DNA from: an uncultured Porphyromonadaceae bacterium
GTDB lineage: Bacteria; Bacteroidota; Bacteroidia; Bacteroidales; Porphyromonadaceae
Assembly (NCBI GenBank): GCA_947253625.1
Contig: CAMYAB010000001.1
Span: forward strand, 1 to 64,000
Reading direction: 5' to 3'
Length of the DNA: 64,000 nt
Positions 45,137 to 53,932 of this stretch are shown one piece after another (position 1 is the first letter of the stretch; each line of letters starts with the position of its first letter). The translations under genes and the position numbers were made by a program. Below the pieces are notes generated by a model that saw only the letters and a program-made list of their open reading frames with translations, ran no database searches and was not told the DNA's origin.

Positions 45137-48100
45137 TTAGTCGATTTCGGGTCTGGAAATCAGTTTTTGGACGAGGTCGTGTGCTTCTTTCAGGCTGTTT
45201 ACGTTTTTCATGGTGATGCTCCGTGAGCCGTTTTCTTCTTTGAAGTGTACTCTGCCTACCAGGGTTGTGCCTGCGTTGTTGAGAATGTTTCTGAATATTG
45301 GGCTCTGGAAGTATCTGCTCTCCGGATCTTGTACCAGTGTGAGGATGAGTGTCTTGTTTTTTAGGACAAGCCGCTCGATTCCGGCCTTTTTGCCCAGCAT
45401 GCGGAGCTGTACGACGTTGACTAGCTCTAGGGCTTCAAGTGGAGGGGAGCCGAATCGGTCTTTTAGCCTGTCAAGGTAGGCTGTCAGCTCTTGCTCGGTG
45501 GTTAGGCTGTCCAGTTCTTTGTATAGGCTGATCCGCTCGTTGTCACCGGGTACGTAGGTGGCGGGGAAAAAGGCGGGCATGTCGGTGTCGAGTGTGGTCT
45601 CGTAGACGTAGTCTTTTTGTGCAGAAATGCTGGTGGTGCTGCTTTTTTCATCGGTGTCGAAAAGGTCTGCAAATTCATCGTTTTTGAGCTCCAAGACAGC
45701 CTCCTCCAGTATTCGCTTGTAGGTCTCGTAGCCCAGGTCAGCAATGAAGCCACTCTGCTCTGCTCCGAGTAGGTTGCCAGCTCCTCGGATGTCGAGGTCT
45801 TGCATGGCTATGTGGATGCCACTGCCGAGTTCGGAGAAGGTGGTGATGCTTTCAAGGCGTCTTTTGGCGTTGGGGGTGAGGTCGCGTAGGGGTGGGGTGA
45901 GGAGGAGGCAGTAGGCTTTTTTGTTGCCTCTGCCGACACGCCCTCTCAGCTGGTGGAGATCGCTGAGCCCAAAGCGTTGGGCATCGTTGATGATGATGGT
46001 ATTGGCGTTGGGAACGTCGATGCCGTTTTCGACAATGGCTGTGGCTAGGAGGATGTCGTACTCGTGGTTCATGAAGGCGAGTAGGACTTTTTCCAGCTCT
46101 TTGGTGGGCATTTGTCCGTGGCCTATGCCGATGCGTACACCGGGTACGGCTCGGCGTAGGTCATCAGCGATGTCATGGATATTGTGTACCCGATTGTGTA
46201 TGAAGAAGACTTGCCCATCTCGTGCTAGCTCGGCATTGACGGCTTCGGCGATAACTACCGGGTCGTAGACGGTGTGTTCGGTGCGAATGGGGTAGCGGTT
46301 GGGGGGGGGGGTCTGGATATTGGAGAGGTCACGTGCCCCCATGAGCGAAAACTGAAGAGTACGCGGTATGGGGGTGGCAGTCATAGTGAGGGTGTCGATG
46401 TGTGTGCGTGCCTTGCGCAGTCGCTCCTTGACGGCTACTCCAAACTTTTGCTCCTCGTCAATGATCAGCAGCCCCAGATCTTTGTACTCCACGGTCTTGC
46501 CGGCTAGTGTATGGGTGCCGATGATGATGTCGATCTTGCCGGCTTTTAGATCCTCGAGTAGTACTTTTCGTTCCTTGGGTGTTTTGCTCTGGCTAAGGTA
46601 CTCGACTCGGCAAGGAAAGTCAGCGAGTCTTTTGACAAACGTGCGGTAGTGCTGGTAGGCGAGGACTGTGGTTGGGACCATCACGGCGACCTGCTTGCCG
46701 TCGGTCACGGCTTTGAAGGCCGCTCGGATGGCAACTTCCGTTTTGCCAAATCCGACATCGCCACAGATGAGTCGATCCATGGGGATGGGTTTTTCCATGT
46801 CTGCCTTGACTTGGGCGGTTGTCTGCTCTTGGTCCGGTGTGTCTTCGTACTGAAAAGAGGCCTCCAGCTCTCTTTGGAGAAAGGAGTCCGGACTGTAGGC
46901 AAAGCCCTTGACTTTGAGTCGCTCGGCATATAGCTTGATGAGGTCTCGGGCGATGTCCTTGACCTTTTTTTTGGTGCGCTCTTTAATCTTATCCCAGGCA
47001 CCGGTGCCCAGCTTGCTCAGAGTGGGTGCCTCTTCGTTGTCTTTGCTCTTGTACTTGGAAATGTGGTGCAGGGAGTGGATGCTGACGTAAAGGCTGTCGC
47101 CTCCCTTGTAGTTGAGTCGGACCATCTCCATGGACTTACCGTTTTTTTTCACAGTAAAGAGGCCACCAAAGGTGCCTATCCCGTGGTTGGCATGTACGAT
47201 ATAGTCACCGTATTCAAAGGTCTTTAGCTCCTTGAGCGTAAGGGCGGAGGCTCTTTGTCGGATCCGGTCGCTCTTGAGCTGGTAATTATGGAACCGTTCA
47301 AATATATTGTGGTCCGAGAAGAGTGCTACGCGGAGCTCATCGTCCACAAAGCCGGCGTGCAATGTCGGCAGTATAGGGAGGAAGGTCACGCCTTTGTCTT
47401 GATCGCTAAAAATGGACTTCAGCCGATCGATCTGGCTTTTTTGGTTGCTCATGATGGCTGTGTCATAGCCTTTCTTTTGGAGACCGAGTAGGGTGTCGGA
47501 GAGGATGTCGAAGTTTTTTTGAAAGAGCGGCTCGGGACGCTGAGAAAAGGGTATTTCAAGCCAGTCACCTTTTCGGTCGAGGGGGATATCCTGAGCGAGA
47601 ATTGATCGACGGCTCAGCTCGCTGTGTACGCTCTCGGGGGCTTGTAGCATGGCTTGCATCTCCTCCAGTGTGGCAAAAAGGTTGTCCTCGGGGTGTGCCG
47701 GGGGCTGAGTGAAGAGCTCCTCCAGTGTGGAGTCCAGGAAGGAGAGCTGTGGAATGAAGATCCGATACACCGGTGGAAGTATGGAGAGAAGCGAGACGGT
47801 CGGTGTCGCAGTGTCCATGGCTGCCAATATCGTGACCTCTTCGAGAGTGTCGTGTGAGAGCTGTGTCTCGGGATCAAAGGTGCGAATACTCTCCACCTCG
47901 TCCCCAAAGAAGTCTATGCGGATCGCCTCCTCTTGGGCAAATGAGAAGATGTCAATGAGACTTCCTCGGACGGCAAATTGCCCGGGCTGATAGACGTAGT
48001 CAACCTCCTCAAATCCTAGATCCCAGAGTTTTTCCCGAAATGGTGCACGCTGGATCTCCTCGCCCACTCGTATGATACGCTTGCGCTCGTCGTGTGTGTC

Positions 48101-48502
48101 GGCGTCCGGGATCAACTCCATCAAGGCCGCGGGAAAGGTGACGATAATCTGTGGCTGAGTCCCCGAACGAAGTGCATCGATTACCTGAGAGCGGAGTACC
48201 TCGTTGGCGGCATCCCTCTGACCGTAGCGGATCCCTCTTTTGTAGAGAGAGGGTATGAATACAACCTCCGAGGTCTCTTGTCGGTCAGCTAAGGCAACCA
48301 AGTCGCTGAAGAGATAGCCGGCGGCATCTTCATCCGGCGCAATGCAGAGAAGAGGAGACTCCAAACTTTTTAGCACCAGCGCCGGAGCAGAGCCATGCAA
48401 GCCTGATAGCTGTATGCGTTGATGACTTAGTTGTCGTTTGAGCTTGTTTAGAGTCTTGGTTTTTGAGAAATGACTTAGGAGGTCAGAGAGTGTGTTCAAC
48501 AT
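45137..48502 (-). CDS. mfd: Transcription-repair coupling factor
   Basis: An 1121-residue DNA translocase that removes stalled RNA polymerase and recruits UvrA. The UvrB-like N-terminal part, the CarD-like RNA-polymerase-binding domain (about 430-500: FEYGDYIVHANHGIGTFGG), the helicase core (GDVGFGKTEVAIRAAF, IIDEEQKFGV, TMTATPIPRTLQ, QLRGRVGRGNKKAY) and the C-terminal TRCF domain are all present. All ATPase motifs are intact. Residues in IQTPPPNRYPI are encoded by an uninterrupted C11 run (46301-46311). It follows yebC and pheT on the same strand with a hairpin in its leader. Confidence 0.97.
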   Translation of the reverse strand: MLNTLSDLLSHFSKTKTLNKLKRQLSHQRIQLSGLHGSAPALVLKSLESPLLCIAPDEDAAGYLFSDLVALADRQETSEVVFIPSLYKRGIRYGQRDAANEVLRSQVIDALRSGTQPQIIVTFPAALMELIPDADTHDERKRIIRVGEEIQRAPFREKLWDLGFEEVDYVYQPGQFAVRGSLIDIFSFAQEEAIRIDFFGDEVESIRTFDPETQLSHDTLEEVTILAAMDTATPTVSLLSILPPVYRIFIPQLSFLDSTLEELFTQPPAHPEDNLFATLEEMQAMLQAPESVHSELSRRSILAQDIPLDRKGDWLEIPFSQRPEPLFQKNFDILSDTLLGLQKKGYDTAIMSNQKSQIDRLKSIFSDQDKGVTFLPILPTLHAGFVDDELRVALFSDHNIFERFHNYQLKSDRIRQRASALTLKELKTFEYGDYIVHANHGIGTFGGLFTVKKNGKSMEMVRLNYKGGDSLYVSIHSLHHISKYKSKDNEEAPTLSKLGTGAWDKIKERTKKKVKDIARDLIKLYAERLKVKGFAYSPDSFLQRELEASFQYEDTPDQEQTTAQVKADMEKPIPMDRLICGDVGFGKTEVAIRAAFKAVTDGKQVAVMVPTTVLAYQHYRTFVKRLADFPCRVEYLSQSKTPKERKVLLEDLKAGKIDIIIGTHTLAGKTVEYKDLGLLIIDEEQKFGVAVKERLRKARTHIDTLTMTATPIPRTLQFSLMGARDLSNIQTPPPNRYPIRTEHTVYDPVVIAEAVNAELARDGQVFFIHNRVHNIHDIADDLRRAVPGVRIGIGHGQMPTKELEKVLLAFMNHEYDILLATAIVENGIDVPNANTIIINDAQRFGLSDLHQLRGRVGRGNKKAYCLLLTPPLRDLTPNAKRRLESITTFSELGSGIHIAMQDLDIRGAGNLLGAEQSGFIADLGYETYKRILEEAVLELKNDEFADLFDTDEKSSTTSISAQKDYVYETTLDTDMPAFFPATYVPGDNERISLYKELDSLTTEQELTAYLDRLKDRFGSPPLEALELVNVVQLRMLGKKAGIERLVLKNKTLILTLVQDPESRYFQSPIFRNILNNAGTTLVGRVHFKEENGSRSITMKNVNSLKEAHDLVQKLISRPEID
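46301..46311. repeat. Homopolymer G11 (C11 in mfd sense)
   Basis: Eleven consecutive G on the plus strand inside the mfd helicase domain, coding Thr-Pro-Pro-Pro-Asn on the minus strand. A length change of one or two would shift the frame at about residue 730 and remove the rest of the helicase. Confidence 0.9.
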
Positions 48503-48512
48503 CGTTTTTATT

Positions 48513-48554
48513 GAGAGAAGCTCAAAAAGTAGGTGGGTACTTTTTGAGCCTCTC
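48513..48554 (-). promoter_or_regulatory. Hairpin in the yebC-mfd gap
   Basis: A 12-bp perfect stem (GCTCAAAAAGTA/TACTTTTTGAGC, 6-nt loop) extended by GAGAG/CTCTC lies between yebC and mfd. On the minus strand no U-run follows it, and its 3' edge is only 10 nt from the mfd ATG. It may attenuate or block initiation at mfd rather than simply terminate. Confidence 0.5.
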
Positions 48555-48592
48555 AGAGCTAAAATATCATTGATACTATCGGTACGAGGAGA

Positions 48593-49327
48593 TTAGTTGT
48601 TTTCCTCGCTGTCATCAGCCATGTTGGTAAACACGTTTTGCACATCATCATCATCTTCCAGTTTTTCTATTAGCTTGTTGATGGATTCGCGCTCTTCCGG
48701 GGTTACCTCTTTCGTGTCTTTAGGTATTCTGACAAAGTCAGCCGAGCAGATTTCGTACCCTTTACCTTCAAGGGTGGTTTGGATGTCTCCGTTGGAGACA
48801 AAGTCTCCCGTAATGACGAGCTCACCATCCTCGACTTCAACCTCTTCCACACCGTAGTCAATTAGCTCAAGTAGCAACTCGTCTGTGTCTACTTCCTGTC
48901 CTTTGAGGTCAACGTGGAAGATTACGTTGTGGTCAAAAAGGAACTCCAAGCTTCCGGTCGTCCCGAGGTTTCCGCCATACTTATTGAATAAACTCCGAAC
49001 ATTTGCAACGGTGCGAGTAGTGTTGTCCGTCGCTGTTTCGACAAATATTGCGATGCCATGAGGCCCATATCCCTCGTAGTTCATCTCTTTATAGTCCGAG
49101 AAGTCCTTTTCGGTTGCTCGCTTGATGGCACGATCAACATTGTCCTTGGGCATGTTTTCTTTCTTGGAGGTCTGGATCAGGACTCTCAAGCGTGGGTTGG
49201 TTTCAGGGTCAGACCCTCCTTCTCTTGCCGCTATGGTAATTTCTTTACCTAGCTTCGTAAAGGTGCGGGCCATATTGCCCCAGCGTTTTAGTTTTCTCGC
49301 TTTTCTGTATTCAAATGCTCTTCCCAT
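48593..49327 (-). CDS. yebC: YebC/PmpR family protein
   Basis: A 244-residue YebC/TACO1-type protein, first described as transcriptional regulators and lately linked to translation of proline-rich or difficult stretches. Family features: the start MGRAFEYRKARKLKRWGNMA, KLGKEITIAAREGG, NMPKDNVDRAIKRA, YEGYGPHGIAIFVE and a Glu-rich C-terminus (EDDDDVQNVFTNM). It starts 20 nt after pheT, which supports an operon pheT-yebC-mfd. Confidence 0.94.
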   Translation of the reverse strand: MGRAFEYRKARKLKRWGNMARTFTKLGKEITIAAREGGSDPETNPRLRVLIQTSKKENMPKDNVDRAIKRATEKDFSDYKEMNYEGYGPHGIAIFVETATDNTTRTVANVRSLFNKYGGNLGTTGSLEFLFDHNVIFHVDLKGQEVDTDELLLELIDYGVEEVEVEDGELVITGDFVSNGDIQTTLEGKGYEICSADFVRIPKDTKEVTPEERESINKLIEKLEDDDDVQNVFTNMADDSEENN

Positions 49328-49347
49328 TGGATGGTGTTGTTCTTTGT

Positions 49348-51810
49348 TTATCTTAGTTCGGCTCCTAGCTCGCGATTGAGAGCGGAGTAGATTTTGTTCA
49401 TAGTTTTATCAATGACTTTGTCCGATAGTGTTTGGTCTGTATCTAGGAGGGTAAAAGCTACGGCATAGGATTTTTTGCCCTCTGGAAGGTGGCGCTTGTC
49501 CTCGTACACATCAAAGAGCACAACATTCTGTAGCAATTTACGCTCAGCCTCCCTAGCCACTCGGTCTACCTCGGAGAATGGGATGTGGCTATCCAATACA
49601 AGCGCGAAGTCTCTCCTTACTGCCGGGAAGCGTGGAATATCCTTGATTTTTGGCGTGCGATCCAATACCCTCTCTAGAAGATTGTTCCACAAAACTTCTG
49701 CATAAAAGACAGGTGTGTTAATATCGTGAAGCTCCAGCATACTGTGGCTGATTACGCCCCATCTGCCTATTTTCTTTCCACCCTTGAGTGTCAGCTCCAC
49801 ACCTTTTTCAAAGAAGGAAGTGTCCTCGATTTGTGTAGCCTTGTATTCTCCACTAGATAGACCGATGCGTCTCAGAATATTGTCCAAAACGGCACTTAGT
49901 TCATATGGGGTTTGCTTTTTGCCATAGGTACACCAGTTGTCGGACAAGTCGTCCCCTGTCATCCATAGTGCAAGGGTATAGGTCTCTTCATAGCCCTTGA
50001 GGGGTTGAGATGCGCATTCGTCTGCTTTTCGGTAAGTGTTTCCGAATTCAAAGAGCCTCAGGTTGGTCGCCTTTCTCTTGAGATTGTACTCTACTGTCTC
50101 CAGCCCACCATGTACCATACTCATACGCAGAGTGGATAGGTCTGCAGATAACGGATTGAGGAGTCGAATAGAGTGTTTGCTTTCTTCGTCCGACTGATAG
50201 TACTCTGCTTTTGAAAGTGAATTGTTGAGTATCTCGTTGAACCCTGAACCGACGAGCTGTTCGCTGATGACTTGTTGCAGTCGCATACTTTTGTCGGTGT
50301 AGCCCTCCGGCGAAATGGTACTAGTCAGAGTGTTGGTTATCGGCACTTCGTTGTAGCCATAGATTCTCAGAATATCTTCGATTACGTCAACATCTCGGGT
50401 GACATCATATCTATAGCGTGGAACTTTCAAGCTCAATGCATCACCTCTGTCTTCCGTTACTTCGATCTCCAAGGCATTCAGTATCTGCAAGATTTTTTCC
50501 TTAGAAATTTCTACTCCGATCAGTCTGTTCGTTTTGGATAGCGATAGCTCTACCTCATATGGTCCCAAAACATTGGGATAGTAGTCGTAGACATTGCTTG
50601 CCACTTGTCCTCCAGCGACTTCTTGGATTAGGTCAACCGCACGCGCCAGAGCATAGGGTACTACCTCAGGATCCAATCCTCTTTCGTACCTAAATGAGGC
50701 ATCTGTATTCATGCCGTGCCTTCGGGCTGTCTTTCGAATATAGGTCGGGTGAAAGGTTGCGCACTCCAAAAAGAGGTCCGTGGTTTTGTCCGTAACCCCT
50801 GAGTCTATCCCCCCCATGACTCCGGCGATGCACATGGGACCATGGTCATCGCAGATACAGAGGTCTGCCTCATTGAGCTCCTGCTCGGTGTGGTCTAGTG
50901 TGACTATTTTCTCTCCTTTCTTGGCCAAGCGCACGTGTACGCTTCCACCTCTGATGGTAGCGAGGTCAAAGGTGTGGAGGGGTTGGCCGATTTCTTGGAG
51001 TATATAGTTGGTGACATCCACCACATTATTCACAGATTTTTGTCCGATCAGCTCTAGTGCTCCTCTGAGCCAGTCGGGGCTTTCGCCCACCTTTACCCCC
51101 TTGATTACCACCCCCGTATATCGGATACAAGCTTCCGGGGACTCTACCGTGATCTTTATAGGCTCTCCCGTTCCCTTGATCGTGGAGACTTTCGGCTTGT
51201 GTAGCTGTGTCTCGTAGCTATGAGTTGAGAGGTATGCGTAAAGGTCTCGCGCCACACCATAGTGGGATGCTCCATCAATGCGGTTTGGGGTAATATCTAC
51301 CTCAATGATTGCATCTTCTTTGACTTCAAAGTACTCTGCTGCAGGTAACCCAGCCGGTAGATCATCCGGCAAAACCATGATTCCATCGTGCCCACTGCCT
51401 ACACCGATCTCGTCTGCCGCACAAATCATGCCATAAGACTCCTCACCTCGGATGCGTCCTTTCTTTATCGTAAAACTTTCCTCTCCACTGTACAAGACGG
51501 TCCCAATGGTTGCTACCGGCACGGTCTGACCTGTGGCTACATTTGGTGCTCCGCACACGATTTGTATTGGTCCATCCGGAGTAAGCTCCGGGCCAAGATC
51601 AACTGTGGTGATGCTTAGATGATCTGAGTTGGGGTGTGGTATACAGGTCTTTACTTTGCCTATTACGATCCCCTTTAGCCCCCCTTTGATACTTAGGTGC
51701 TCGGTGACAGTCCCTACCTCCAATCCGGTAGAGGTAAGGATTGCACCGATCTCTTGCGGAGAGAGATCTGTGTCTATATACTTTTTTAGCCAGCTATACG
51801 ATACGTTCAT
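49348..51810 (-). CDS. pheT: Phenylalanyl-tRNA synthetase beta subunit
   Basis: The 820-residue beta chain of PheRS. Domain order is complete: an N-terminal B1 segment (MNVSYSWLKKYIDTDLSPQEIG), tRNA-binding EMAP-II-like domain (about 40-150: VIGKVKTCIPHPNSDHLSIT), B3/B4 editing domain, B5 (about 405-480), the synthetase-like core and the C-terminal FDX-ACB anticodon-binding domain (about 725-820: RFPAVRRDFALVLD). pheS is not in the window. A convincing promoter lies 80 nt upstream. Confidence 0.97.
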   Translation of the reverse strand: MNVSYSWLKKYIDTDLSPQEIGAILTSTGLEVGTVTEHLSIKGGLKGIVIGKVKTCIPHPNSDHLSITTVDLGPELTPDGPIQIVCGAPNVATGQTVPVATIGTVLYSGEESFTIKKGRIRGEESYGMICAADEIGVGSGHDGIMVLPDDLPAGLPAAEYFEVKEDAIIEVDITPNRIDGASHYGVARDLYAYLSTHSYETQLHKPKVSTIKGTGEPIKITVESPEACIRYTGVVIKGVKVGESPDWLRGALELIGQKSVNNVVDVTNYILQEIGQPLHTFDLATIRGGSVHVRLAKKGEKIVTLDHTEQELNEADLCICDDHGPMCIAGVMGGIDSGVTDKTTDLFLECATFHPTYIRKTARRHGMNTDASFRYERGLDPEVVPYALARAVDLIQEVAGGQVASNVYDYYPNVLGPYEVELSLSKTNRLIGVEISKEKILQILNALEIEVTEDRGDALSLKVPRYRYDVTRDVDVIEDILRIYGYNEVPITNTLTSTISPEGYTDKSMRLQQVISEQLVGSGFNEILNNSLSKAEYYQSDEESKHSIRLLNPLSADLSTLRMSMVHGGLETVEYNLKRKATNLRLFEFGNTYRKADECASQPLKGYEETYTLALWMTGDDLSDNWCTYGKKQTPYELSAVLDNILRRIGLSSGEYKATQIEDTSFFEKGVELTLKGGKKIGRWGVISHSMLELHDINTPVFYAEVLWNNLLERVLDRTPKIKDIPRFPAVRRDFALVLDSHIPFSEVDRVAREAERKLLQNVVLFDVYEDKRHLPEGKKSYAVAFTLLDTDQTLSDKVIDKTMNKIYSALNRELGAELR

Positions 51811-51888
51811 TGCTCTGTGATCTGGTGGTACTTGTATGCAAGTGAGAGGTGCTAGGGCCTTAGGTCACTTTCACCTCGGTTCTTGTCA

Positions 51889-51920
51889 CAAAGTTAGCTT
51901 AAAATTTTTCATTAGTCAAG
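51889..51920 (-). promoter_or_regulatory. Promoter of pheT-yebC-mfd
   Basis: On the minus strand TAACTTTG (51896-51889) matches the -7 consensus exactly and cTTG (51920-51917) is a 3/4 match to the -33 element, with a 20-nt spacer. The predicted start near 51882 leaves a leader of about 72 nt. Confidence 0.65.
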
Positions 51921-52039
51921 TTAGTAGTATCCCCATGCGCTAAGGAAGGGTGGGCACTGCAATATCTTGCGCAGTGGGGCTTTTAGAAAGGCAGCACCGA
52001 CTTTGTCATCAGAGCTGTCCTTTGTTGTGCATAGATGTC

Positions 52040-52888
52040 TCAGACTTTGGCTAGATTGTAGCGCAGTCGGCGTTGTTCATGCTTGTTTAGGATATCTTCC
52101 ATATCTTTTATGGAGACATAGGTGCTAAAGTAGTCGTAACACCCCTTGATGGCTGTGCGTTCTTTTTGAGAGAGTACAAAGCTATGCTTCTTTTCTCCTG
52201 TGCCACTGAAGAATGTGACTCGGATAGGAGTGGAAATAGGGATTGTTGCGATAAATGCAGCAATCCGTTTCCCTGCATCGGTGGATAATGTCAGTCGCTC
52301 AAATACAAGGTTGTCCGATGTGAAGCGGTAGTTTCGTCCACCTTCATAGGGAATCGTGTCACTTGACACGTAGGTGTCGCCTCTTGTCTCCAATGCGGTG
52401 ATGTATTCAATTCTTTGGAGCTTTCGAGAGGCACATCCGGCAATGAGTTGCAGTCGTCCGTTGTGCTCCAAGTAGGCATCAAGGAATGGCTGTCGGGGAT
52501 TAGAGGAGGCGTCTAGTCCTTTGTATCTTAGTATTGTTTCATCTGGCAGATCGGGATAGCTGAGCTCGCTAAAGTATCGATGCATTTTCTCCAACGATTG
52601 CACTGCCTCTTCGAGCATTGGAGCTACCCTGGCTGAGTCCGCAGTGCTTTTTGCGAACTTTACTTCCTGGGAGAGTGCCAAGGCCCTTTGCCGCTCTTTT
52701 ATGAGTGTAGGGTAGGTCATATGTATGCTGTCCAATAGCTGAATGGCGATATCATAAGCTCCATTCGTGTACTCAATATGCGCCTTTTCAAGCAATGAGT
52801 GTGCTGCTTTTTCTTCAGGTGAGGAGCAGGCGTTGAGTGGTAATAGGATTGCGAAAAGTACCGGTATTAGGATCCAGCGAGTATTCAT
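52040..52888 (-). CDS. Uncharacterised lipoprotein with coiled-coil region
   Basis: A 282-residue lipoprotein (lipidated Cys21 in PLNAC). The N-terminal third (about 22-75) has a TPR-like helical pair (AHSLLEKAHIEYTNGAYDIAIQ, read with its continuation LLDSIHMTYP), followed by a long helical stretch (about 80-110). The C-terminal half has alternating strands (YVSSDTIPYEGG, LVFERLTLSTDAG, IRVTFFSGTGEKKHSFVLS). I do not recognise a family. It starts three bases after the glycosyltransferase gene, last in the GH92-led unit. Confidence 0.7.
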   Translation of the reverse strand: MNTRWILIPVLFAILLPLNACSSPEEKAAHSLLEKAHIEYTNGAYDIAIQLLDSIHMTYPTLIKERQRALALSQEVKFAKSTADSARVAPMLEEAVQSLEKMHRYFSELSYPDLPDETILRYKGLDASSNPRQPFLDAYLEHNGRLQLIAGCASRKLQRIEYITALETRGDTYVSSDTIPYEGGRNYRFTSDNLVFERLTLSTDAGKRIAAFIATIPISTPIRVTFFSGTGEKKHSFVLSQKERTAIKGCYDYFSTYVSIKDMEDILNKHEQRRLRYNLAKV

Positions 52889-52891
52889 GTA

Positions 52892-53908
52892 TTAGGGGTG
52901 ATTCTTTAGTTGGTCAAAGTGGCGCTCCTTTCGAAAGTGGTAGCGAAACAACACTGAGTGAGGGTACAAGTTTTTATAGGCGACGTAACGATTGACTTTC
53001 ACATGTATTGGTGTTGGTCGAGTCATCAGAAATGCCTTCCATGCTTTTGCTACCGACCAAGCACTTTGAGGGCCTTGGGTAATAAGAAAGTAAATCATGG
53101 CCAGCAGGTCAAGGAAGAACCTACAGAAAAGGGTCAGAAACCGAACCGATTTTGGAAGGTTTTTGGCTAAGACTTTCAGATTGTTTCGGTAGTTGAGAAA
53201 TGTTTTTTGGGGATTAGCCGCATCCAGTGAGGCGCCCCCATAGTGGTATACCGTGCTTGCCGGCACTACAAAGAGAGAGTAGCCCATTGCCTGAAGTCTC
53301 CAGCAAAGATCAATCTCCTCCTGATGTGCAAAAAAAGAGGGGTCAAACCCTCCGGCACTAAGGTATAGCTCACGGCGTATAAGCATACAAGCTCCGCTTG
53401 TCCAAAATACAGGCATGGGGGACAGACCGTATTTGCCGGAATGTTGTTCCAGCGTGTCGAAGATTCGACCTCTGCAAAATGGATAACCAAGATAGTCTAT
53501 ATAGCCACCAAGAGCACCGGCGTACTCAAGCATGTGGGGGGCACGGTCAGAGAGAATGCATGGTTGTACGGCTGCTATGGTAGAACTATGGTCCAGTAGT
53601 GCTACCAGAGGCTCTAGCCATTGTTCGGTGACACGCACATCGCTATTGAGGAGGAGTATGTATTCATACCCTTCGGCATATCGAATGGCACGGTTGTAGC
53701 CTTCTGCAAATCCGTAGTTCTTATCCAGTGCAATTGTCGATACGCCTAGCTCACTGAGGTAGTCCATTGACTCATCTGTACTTCCATTGTCTGCAACAAT
53801 CACATCTGCCAACTCTTGTGTTGTGTATTTAAGTACAGTGGGCAGGTATCGTTGCAGAAGTGCGAGACCATTCCAGTTTAGAATAATTACCGCAACTTTT
53901 TTCTTCAT
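52892..53908 (-). CDS. Glycosyltransferase family 2
   Basis: A 338-residue GT-A fold glycosyltransferase. Nucleotide-sugar and metal sites are visible: VAVIILNWNG, VADNGSTDESMDYL, LLLNSDVRVTEQWLEPL, WTSGACMLIRRE and the acceptor-side HQEEIDLCWRLQAMGY. A hydrophobic segment near the C-terminus (FFLDLLAMIYFLIT) may anchor it to the membrane. The pattern is that of rhamnosyl- or other cell-surface polysaccharide transferases; donor and acceptor cannot be deduced. It lies 24 nt after mtaB. Confidence 0.88.
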   Translation of the reverse strand: MKKKVAVIILNWNGLALLQRYLPTVLKYTTQELADVIVADNGSTDESMDYLSELGVSTIALDKNYGFAEGYNRAIRYAEGYEYILLLNSDVRVTEQWLEPLVALLDHSSTIAAVQPCILSDRAPHMLEYAGALGGYIDYLGYPFCRGRIFDTLEQHSGKYGLSPMPVFWTSGACMLIRRELYLSAGGFDPSFFAHQEEIDLCWRLQAMGYSLFVVPASTVYHYGGASLDAANPQKTFLNYRNNLKVLAKNLPKSVRFLTLFCRFFLDLLAMIYFLITQGPQSAWSVAKAWKAFLMTRPTPIHVKVNRYVAYKNLYPHSVLFRYHFRKERHFDQLKNHP

Positions 53909-53932
53909 AGCCTCCGTTGAAAATTGATACTT

